From: Candidatus Zixiibacteriota bacterium
GTDB taxonomy: Bacteria > Zixibacteria > MSB-5A5 > GN15 > FEB-12
Reading direction: 5' to 3'
Assembly (NCBI GenBank): GCA_022564135.1
Contig: JADFLZ010000005.1
Span: 1 to 21,300, forward strand
Length of the DNA stretch: 21,300 nucleotides
Shown here one piece after another: positions 16,188 through 21,300 of this stretch. Both the position numbers and the translations under genes were made by a program. The notes under the pieces were generated by a model. The model worked only from the letters and a program-made list of their open reading frames with translations, searched no databases and was not told where the DNA came from. Position 1 is the first letter of the stretch. Each line of letters starts with the position of its first letter.

Positions 16188-18791
16188 ATGCTAAAGCTGC
16201 ATTTTTTGGTGCATTCAAAATTCTTTTTAATGTTCGCCATTATATCATCTTCTACTATTTCAGCAGAGACCGAACCTGACCCTGTTCACTCAAAATTCCT
16301 TATTGAACATTCACTAAGTTCTTTGGGTCTGCCGGATTTTCAATTAACGTTTCATAAGAGATCAAATTTGAAAGTAACCAAGACAAATTATGGCTTAGTA
16401 GGAAGTGGCAAATTACCAGGATTTATCGTGGACGTATTCACAGGGCAAGAAGGCTGGGTTGGAAGTGAGTTTCCTGCCGGGAGTCAAATTTCGCACTTTC
16501 AGAATTACTTGGTGTTCGGAGCAATTGTCAATGGAGACACACTTGTATCGTCTGGATTTAGCGTAAAGCAGGAGCTAAATCCGGATGAAAGCCCATACGG
16601 AGATATTCTACACCGCTCCAATCTTGACTTAGAATCACCTGAATATATTGGCGCAGTATCTGAAGAAGACTATATTTCTGTTTACACCGACACATTTAAG
16701 ACCAGTCAATTATTCCAGTGGGTGGGCTGGGACTACTTTGGACGACGGCCTCATAAACCTTTGAACATCAGAGTAACCGAAAAATCTTATGCCTGGTCTT
16801 TGGCCTATGCGCAAGATTTTGTCATTTATGAAATGATTATAGAAAACATTGGTGATGACCAACTTGGACAATTTTATTTTGGTATTGCAATCTGCCCAAA
16901 AAACGGCTGGGTTTTTAACGAATCACTATCTATAGCTAACGACGACATTTCTGGATTCATAGAAAGGTACCCGGCCTCTGATCAATGCGATCTCTTTGAC
17001 ACTTTGAATATGGCCTGGTCGGCTGACAACGATGGCGACCCATATAACGGAAAATTTGTAACCGGCTTTGTTCCATATAAGTCTGCAAGAAGTGTTACAG
17101 GAGTCAATTTTATAACTCTGCCACGTCCTACTGTTAAGTACTCTTTTAACTGGTGGATGAAAGTGCATAATAATATCGAATCTGACTTTGGCCCAAGACA
17201 CAGGCTCAACTTTCGAGATTTCAGGACTGGCGGAATCGGCTGGCCCTACGGCGACGTGAATGAATATCATATTTTATCCAATGGAGAAATCGATTACGAT
17301 ATTCCATATATAAATGACATCAGGCAATATGACCCTACCTGGCTCTATCCAAATAGAGAAGTCGCTGTGGAAATAATGGATGGACACCAGCATTTTGGCA
17401 TGCTTTCGGTCGGTCCTTTTCACATTCCTCCCGGAGGAAGTATTCCGCTACGCTTTGTGATTTCAGCTGGCGAGAATTTTCATACTGATCCGAGAAACCT
17501 CAAGAATCTTTATGGCGGTGACACTGACGCCTACTATGCTAATCTTGATTTTTCTGATTTAATCAAAAACGCCCAATGGGCCAGATGGATTTACGACAAC
17601 CCCGGCATCGACACCGACAACGACGGCTACGCCGGTGAGTTTCGGGTCTGTGTTTTTGATTCGGTGCTTGATGCAAATTCTAACTGGATTGCAACTGTGG
17701 CCGAAACTACCTGGTACAAAGGTGACGGCGTGCCCGACTGGCGGGCGGCTGTGCCGCCGCCGACGCCAAAAATGTGGGTTACACCGACTTTCAAAGGCAT
17801 AAATATCAGGTTCAACGGGCAGGAGTCAGAAACTACACCTGATATCTTTACCAAGTTATTAGACTTTGAAGGGTATAAAATATATATCGCCCGCGATGAC
17901 CGCGAGACGAGTTATTCGCTGTTGGCATCGTATGACATTGAAAACTATGACAAGTATGTTTACAACTACGAGAAACAACCGCAAGCGGGCTGGGAACTGC
18001 TTGATTTCCCCATGACACTTGAGGAAATCCTATGCGCCTATGCCGACAGCTGCAACGATACGCTCTTCGATGTTTTCAAATACCGCCCGAGCTTTCCATT
18101 CTCTCACCCGAACTTCCCCGAATCACTTTTTTACTTTGTCAAACATGAACATAATGTCTCAGAGTTCGGCGTTACCACACCTATAACCAAACGATTCCCC
18201 AATGCCCCCGACCCTCGTGGTAAACCGGCAGATTCCATCACAGCAGACTTTTACACCGCTGACGGCTATTTGAAATTCTTCGAGTATGAGTTTACTATCG
18301 AAAATATCATTCCGACAGTGGCCTACTATGTCAGCGTGACGGCGATGGATTTTGGCTGGCCAAAATCAGGACTCGAACCTTTGGAAACATCGATTACAGA
18401 AAACGCCCAGCAAATTTATGCGAACATAGTTGACCCGGCATTGGGTGAAGACAGCTTACAAATTGTAGTCTACCCTAATCCGTATCGGATTGATGCAAAT
18501 TACCGCGCGCGTGGCTTTGAAGGTTTAAATCAGGATGACCGCTGGAGCGAAAGATTACGCCGGATTCATTTCGCCAATATACCGCCCAAATGCACTATCA
18601 GCATTTTTTCACTCGATGGCGACTTGATCAGAGAGATTCACCATGATAAAGACCCCAGCGACCCGACCTCTCGTCATGCCGAGTGGGGGCTTATCAGCCG
18701 CAACGGACTGAGAGTCGTTTCGGGATTGTACTACTGGGTGGTCGAGTCCGACAGCCGGACTGAGATGGGCAAACTGGTGATAATTTTGTAG
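16188..18791 (+). CDS. Large secreted protein with sorting-type C-terminal domain
   Basis: 867 residues. The ATG at 16188 follows a strong GGAGGGGAG site. Residues 1-27 form a signal peptide (ending STISA). The central part belongs, from memory, to an extracellular protein family common in FCB genomes but without known function: 'SYAWSLAYAQDFVIYEMIIENIG', calcium-loop-like DTDNDGYAGEF, GDGVPDWRAAVPPP, and LDFEGYKIYIARDD, which suggests a fibronectin-like module. The last 110 residues (VVYPNPYR to SGLYYWVVES and GKLVIIL) resemble the T9SS type-A sorting domain family, a signal for surface delivery. Whether a type IX machine exists here cannot be seen. Base composition rises sharply near 17580. 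No terminator was found after it. Confidence 0.82.
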   Translation: MLKLHFLVHSKFFLMFAIISSSTISAETEPDPVHSKFLIEHSLSSLGLPDFQLTFHKRSNLKVTKTNYGLVGSGKLPGFIVDVFTGQEGWVGSEFPAGSQISHFQNYLVFGAIVNGDTLVSSGFSVKQELNPDESPYGDILHRSNLDLESPEYIGAVSEEDYISVYTDTFKTSQLFQWVGWDYFGRRPHKPLNIRVTEKSYAWSLAYAQDFVIYEMIIENIGDDQLGQFYFGIAICPKNGWVFNESLSIANDDISGFIERYPASDQCDLFDTLNMAWSADNDGDPYNGKFVTGFVPYKSARSVTGVNFITLPRPTVKYSFNWWMKVHNNIESDFGPRHRLNFRDFRTGGIGWPYGDVNEYHILSNGEIDYDIPYINDIRQYDPTWLYPNREVAVEIMDGHQHFGMLSVGPFHIPPGGSIPLRFVISAGENFHTDPRNLKNLYGGDTDAYYANLDFSDLIKNAQWARWIYDNPGIDTDNDGYAGEFRVCVFDSVLDANSNWIATVAETTWYKGDGVPDWRAAVPPPTPKMWVTPTFKGINIRFNGQESETTPDIFTKLLDFEGYKIYIARDDRETSYSLLASYDIENYDKYVYNYEKQPQAGWELLDFPMTLEEILCAYADSCNDTLFDVFKYRPSFPFSHPNFPESLFYFVKHEHNVSEFGVTTPITKRFPNAPDPRGKPADSITADFYTADGYLKFFEYEFTIENIIPTVAYYVSVTAMDFGWPKSGLEPLETSITENAQQIYANIVDPALGEDSLQIVVYPNPYRIDANYRARGFEGLNQDDRWSERLRRIHFANIPPKCTISIFSLDGDLIREIHHDKDPSDPTSRHAEWGLISRNGLRVVSGLYYWVVESDSRTEMGKLVIIL

Positions 18792-18799
18792 GGTCTCCT

Positions 18800-18836
18800 T
18801 TCGCCCCTTCGACTCCCTTGAGTACGCGGGAATGAC
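18800..18836. repeat. Degenerate dispersed intergenic element
   Basis: The words ccccttcgac and cgcgggaatgaca match, from memory, widespread dispersed repeat families; a related cccttcgac...ctcagg element lies at about 262-278. No inverted arms remain, so this copy looks decayed. Confidence 0.4.
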
Positions 18837-18869
18837 AGAACTTTTAAACAAAATCCCAACTGAACAATA

Positions 18870-18903
18870 ATAAAAAGGTGCCGCACAATTTGTGTGACAC
18901 CTT
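18870..18903 (-). terminator. Intrinsic terminator of the OmpA-like/stalk-protein unit
   Basis: Read on the minus strand, AAGGTG and CACCTT (18875-18880 with 18898-18903) enclose a second six-pair stem (18882-18887 with 18891-18896) after one mismatch. A TTTTTATTATT tail follows. It lies just past the minus-strand stop at 18932. Confidence 0.82.
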
Positions 18904-18931
18904 CAGAATTCTAAACCAAATCCTGCGCTGT

Positions 18932-19504
18932 TTACTTAGGCTGCAAGGTCAGGCACAGACTCACCCCATTACCAAAACCATTTGGCGGGTCGGGCAAGAT
19001 TATAAGAGTAGTCGATTCTGTGAATTGAAAATCAAAATCGAAATTATCAAACTGAGTCAAATCCCAATAAAACATCTCTCCGTTGACTTCAATTGTCAGG
19101 GCTTTGGTCGGCTTGTCCCTGTCAGTAGTTGCTTCGAAAGCCAGGTGGTATTCTGCCGGAACACTTAAAAATGTCCAGTCAATTTTATGCTGCTTCGAGC
19201 TAATCTCAGTACAGATAACCACACCTGCAGTACCCACTGTAATAGTGTCATAAACAATAACAGTATCAGAAATAAAGACGGTGTCGGTAATCACAATTGT
19301 AATAGTGTCTACGACTATTACCGAGTCGTCTAAATATATAGTATCAAATGTTATTACCGTGTCAGTGATGTAGATAGTGTCTACGCCCGGATTGGGAATA
19401 GGCGGAGTTAAATTTGAACTGTCCAGCGGGCTGGAGCAGTTTATTACAATTTGAAAGGCTGCAAATAGTGCCAGGCAGGTTGTAAGAAAAATTAGTCTTT
19501 TCAT
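18932..19504 (-). CDS. Small envelope protein with hexad-repeat stalk, possible lipoprotein
   Basis: 190 residues, family not recognised. The N-terminus (MKRLIFLTTCLALFAAF) is a signal peptide. Cys23 in IVINCSS could be a lipidation site, but Asn before the Cys is atypical. A short Pro-rich spacer follows. Residues 42-90 are a repetitive stretch with D-T/S-I/V every six residues (at 42, 48, 54, 60 and 66, then 74, 80 and 86). It probably forms a rigid beta stalk. The C-terminal 100 residues are a compact domain with aromatic and acidic residues (FYWDLTQFDNFDFDFQF). The ATG overlaps the TGA of the OmpA-like gene (ATGA), so the two are translationally coupled. The function is unknown. Confidence 0.82.
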   Translation of the reverse strand: MKRLIFLTTCLALFAAFQIVINCSSPLDSSNLTPPIPNPGVDTIYITDTVITFDTIYLDDSVIVVDTITIVITDTVFISDTVIVYDTITVGTAGVVICTEISSKQHKIDWTFLSVPAEYHLAFEATTDRDKPTKALTIEVNGEMFYWDLTQFDNFDFDFQFTESTTLIILPDPPNGFGNGVSLCLTLQPK

Positions 19505-20484
19505 TTTTCCCCTCCGATGGTCAGGAAGTAAGTTAGTGAAAGCAGAAAGAGGTCATTGTCTGTATTAGATAATGGGAAACCTGCTTCTAATTGTTTAGAT
19601 GGATTATAGGAAGCTGTTATGGAAATATTTTCGGTAACCAGTCCGCGCAGACCAAAGACCGGCCCCTCGGACAGCTTTACATATTTATAAAAAGTCTGAG
19701 AGATTTCTTCAAACCGATACCAGCCGCCTAAGAGTCCGATTCGTTTATTCTTAAAAGGATAGACAACAGCCTGACCGCCGGCCATGCGCTTGCGGGTGTC
19801 AAGATTGACTCCGGCGAAATCAAAATCGCTGCTCCAGAAAGTATGGCCAAGTACGCCCTCAATAAAAGCAAACTTTTTCCAGGAGACCGCTCCGCCGATA
19901 ATCGGAATCGGTCCGAATGGAGAGGTTGAGAGTCCGCCGGAAAAATGCAAAGCCAGATCATCAATCAGTAATCTTGGCTCTGGTTTCTGCTCAAGTGCAG
20001 TTATTTTTTCGCTCAGCTCGGCGATTCTGCCATCCAGCGGTTCTTTTTGTTCTAAGACATGCAGCCTGCTTTCTATTTCGGCCCGGCCATGAATGATCCG
20101 AATACTGACATAGCGATACTGTTCGCCTTTGTGCTTGGCATCAGCCGACTGCACCAGAATCTGCGTCGAATCAACATTGTACTGGCCGACTAAGACGTTT
20201 CTCAAAGCCTGTGCCCGGCCTAAAGCCAGAGACGGATTTAAGGCGTCGTTGTATCTGGGGTAGCGGTTGCCATCGGTACCGCCGGTGATAATCGCCAATG
20301 ATTTGGGATATTTGCCGAGTGAGTCGGCCACTGCTCTTAGCTGTATATCATACTGGCTGAAGAAGCTCTGGTCGACATCAAGACCAACCCCGACCGGAAA
20401 ACCGGGCAATGTCAATTCCTGCGAACTGACAGGCACCGAAAGCATTCCGATGAGTCCTATTAGTACTAAAGCTCTCTTAATCAA
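19501..20484 (-). CDS. OmpA-family outer-membrane protein, OmpA domain first
   Basis: 327 residues with a signal peptide (1-21, ending VSS/QE). Residues 35-131 look like an OmpA peptidoglycan-binding domain: GGTDGNRYPRYN, the LALGRAQALRNVL helix and a final YRYVSIRI strand. Residues 134-166 are a heptad-like coiled coil (EIESRLHVLEQ ... RIAELSEKITALEQ). Residues 169-322 alternate hydrophobic and polar residues with many glycines and aromatics, as in an outer-membrane beta-barrel. Usual OmpA proteins have the barrel first, so this order is reversed. The TTG start at 20484 has AGGA seven bases upstream. The domain identities are by eye; the OmpA part is clearer than the barrel. Confidence 0.78.
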   Translation of the reverse strand: MIKRALVLIGLIGMLSVPVSSQELTLPGFPVGVGLDVDQSFFSQYDIQLRAVADSLGKYPKSLAIITGGTDGNRYPRYNDALNPSLALGRAQALRNVLVGQYNVDSTQILVQSADAKHKGEQYRYVSIRIIHGRAEIESRLHVLEQKEPLDGRIAELSEKITALEQKPEPRLLIDDLALHFSGGLSTSPFGPIPIIGGAVSWKKFAFIEGVLGHTFWSSDFDFAGVNLDTRKRMAGGQAVVYPFKNKRIGLLGGWYRFEEISQTFYKYVKLSEGPVFGLRGLVTENISITASYNPSKQLEAGFPLSNTDNDLFLLSLTYFLTIGGEK

Positions 20485-20818
20485 AATATTTTCCTAATGT
20501 TTATAAAAGTTAATTCTTTCGATTCGTATATGAGCAATAAGCCGTCCAATTGACGAATTATTTCTGCGAAAACTTATGTTTTTCTAAAGGGAGAACCCTA
20601 TAAGCCTATAGGGCTAAATAGAATAAAGAATGGCCATTTAGTCAAGCGGATTATTCGATAGCAGTCGATTTCAGGCCAGTAGATAATGATACTAGAAAGT
20701 AAAAAATGATGCAGAAAATTGCATATATGTGATTTTTTAAGGATGGAATGTCATTTTGAAATCAAAAGCCGTCGGGGGCTCCTGTTTTAATTCTATGGTT
20801 CTGGTAGGGAATAATAAA

Positions 20819-20833
20819 AGGGGCTAAGCCCCT
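20819..20833. repeat. Palindromic intergenic element
   Basis: AGGGGCT (20819-20825) and AGCCCCT (20827-20833) form a perfect inverted repeat around one base. It is flanked by ggtagggaataata and gtcagcagaatt, probably parts of the same dispersed element. Confidence 0.6.
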
Positions 20834-20860
20834 GTCAGCAGAATTGATTTCTGAAGGCCT

Positions 20861-20962
20861 GTCATTGCGAGGAGCACCTCGTTCTTGGCGGGGGTGACGC
20901 GGCAATCTCAGTAGTTTAAGACGAGATTGCCACACCCTGATTCCATCAGGGTTCGCAATGAC
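20861..20962. repeat. 102-base nested palindromic repeat (REP/MITE-like)
   Basis: The ends GTCATTGCGA (20861-20870) and TCGCAATGAC (20953-20962) are a perfect inverted repeat. Nested inside are cgagg/cctcg (20868-20872 with 20877-20881), GGCAATCTC/GAGATTGCC (20901-20909 with 20923-20931) and ACCCTGA/TCAGGGT (20934-20940 with 20946-20952). The words gtcattgcgagg and ggcaatctc belong to a dispersed intergenic repeat seen in many uncultured bacteria, from memory. Confidence 0.85.
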
Positions 20963-21019
20963 GGAACCACTTGTCAGATGGGGGACAGCTGACACCACAT
21001 GAAATGGGTAAGTAAGATG

Positions 21020-21068
21020 GTAGGGCACCATGGCCTCCCGAGCTTGCTTGGGAGTGGTTCTGCCCTAC
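21020..21068. repeat. 49-base palindromic intergenic element
   Basis: Outer arms GTAGGGCA (21020-21027) and TGCCCTAC (21061-21068) enclose inner arms CTCCCGAGC (21035-21043) and GCTTGGGAG (21046-21054), which pair with one G-T. It is a separate element from the one at 20861-20962. Confidence 0.8.
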
Positions 21069-21121
21069 AAATAGCTGAAAGAGATTAGAAGTAACACTTT
21101 TCACTCAAATTCGGTACATTC

Positions 21122-21130
21122 TGATATAAT
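21122..21130 (+). promoter_or_regulatory. Extended -10 promoter of the right-edge gene
   Basis: TGATATAAT matches the extended -10 pattern TGnTATAAT exactly. It lies 21 bases before the ATG at 21152, with an AGAGGT ribosome-binding site between. The -35 region is weak, as allowed for extended -10 promoters. Confidence 0.5.
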
Positions 21131-21151
21131 AGTTTTTAGAGGTATTTGACA

Positions 21152-21300
21152 ATGAATTCACTCAATGACGCAACATATGATCCTACTTGGCTCGTTGAAA
21201 TGGCTAAGAAAGAATACCCCGAGGAAGAGTGGCTACACGAAGCATTGAAAAAATGCACTCGTAGAATATCTGTAGATGACGACCCCGCAATGATTTATTT
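21152..21300 (+). CDS. Start of an unrecognised small protein (cut by window end)
   Basis: Forty-nine full codons are open to the window edge, beginning MNSLNDATYDPTWLVEMAKK. The visible part is charged and mostly helical in character (EYPEEEWLHEALKKC, then RRISVDDDPAMIYF), with no signal peptide, so it is likely cytoplasmic. AGAGGT (21138-21143) lies eight bases upstream and an extended -10 lies before that. The reading frame, start signals and codon use support a real gene. The family cannot be named from this fragment. Confidence 0.7.
   Translation, partial: MNSLNDATYDPTWLVEMAKKEYPEEEWLHEALKKCTRRISVDDDPAMIY

Larger units (their letters stand above)
20485..21151. other. Repeat-rich intergenic region
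   Basis: No supported gene. The left half is A/T-rich and presumably holds the promoter of the minus-strand OmpA-like gene; a TTGACT on the minus strand (20640-20645) has no well-spaced -10. A hairpin, CCCTATA (20596-20602) with TATAGGG (20607-20613), lies in the likely leader. The right half carries three different palindromic elements (listed separately). The minus-strand open frame of 89 codons across 20762-21031 is a by-product of these repeats. Confidence 0.6.

Noticed and set aside
20640..20645. TTGACT on the minus strand as promoter of the OmpA-like gene
   Set aside because: No -10 at 16-18 bases; nearby TATTCT and TATTTA are at wrong distances.
20762..21031. Minus-strand open frame of 89 codons
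   Set aside because: It lies wholly across palindromic repeats; the frame follows repeat sequence, lacks a ribosome-binding site and has no protein-like composition.

Overview
The window looks like a chromosomal segment of an uncultured Gram-negative bacterium of the FCB group, with candidate division Zixibacteria the best guess. The signs are a tandem dockerin-like C-terminus of the 'DLTYLVDFIFRGG' type, a large secreted protein ending in a 'YPNPYR...G.YYW...G.LVI' sorting-type tail, an E1 dehydrogenase with fused alpha and beta parts, and many short palindromic elements between genes. This assignment rests on family knowledge; no rRNA or tRNA gene is present to confirm it.

Layout from left to right. 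1-325 is a gene-free patch of palindromic repeats. 326-2344 (minus) is a cytoplasmic S9-family peptidase. It is divergent from a 764-residue E1 2-oxoacid dehydrogenase (2619-4913, plus), which ends in a clear terminator. 4967-6472 (minus) is a polysaccharide flippase. 6660-7820 (plus) is a secreted protein that appears to hold three degenerate TonB-C-terminal-like modules. After a gene-free leader, 8320-14045 (plus) is a compact six-gene operon: exported TPR protein, an unrecognised membrane protein with a very acidic linker, ExbB-like channel protein, two ExbD/TolR-like proteins and TonB, closed by a strong terminator. 14144-15904 (minus) is a secreted LVIVD/choice-of-anchor-B propeller protein with a dockerin-like tail. 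16188-18791 (plus) is a large secreted protein. 18932-20484 (minus) is a two-gene, translationally coupled unit: an OmpA-domain outer-membrane protein and a small envelope protein with a hexad-repeat stalk. 20485-21151 is a second repeat-rich spacer, and a new gene begins at 21152 and runs off the window.

The most coherent functional unit is the Ton-type energy-transducing operon. ExbB, ExbD and TonB couple the proton gradient to outer-membrane work. Here they are co-encoded with an exported TPR scaffold and an unrecognised membrane protein, and they lie close to the triple TonB-like-domain protein. Most of the remaining genes also concern the envelope or secretion. The strongest candidates for something new are the extra Ton-operon membrane protein, the triple TonB-like-module protein, the OmpA protein with reversed domain order coupled to a hexad-repeat stalk protein, and the E1 alpha part with altered metal-binding positions. 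All gene calls come from reading the sequence; no database search was possible.
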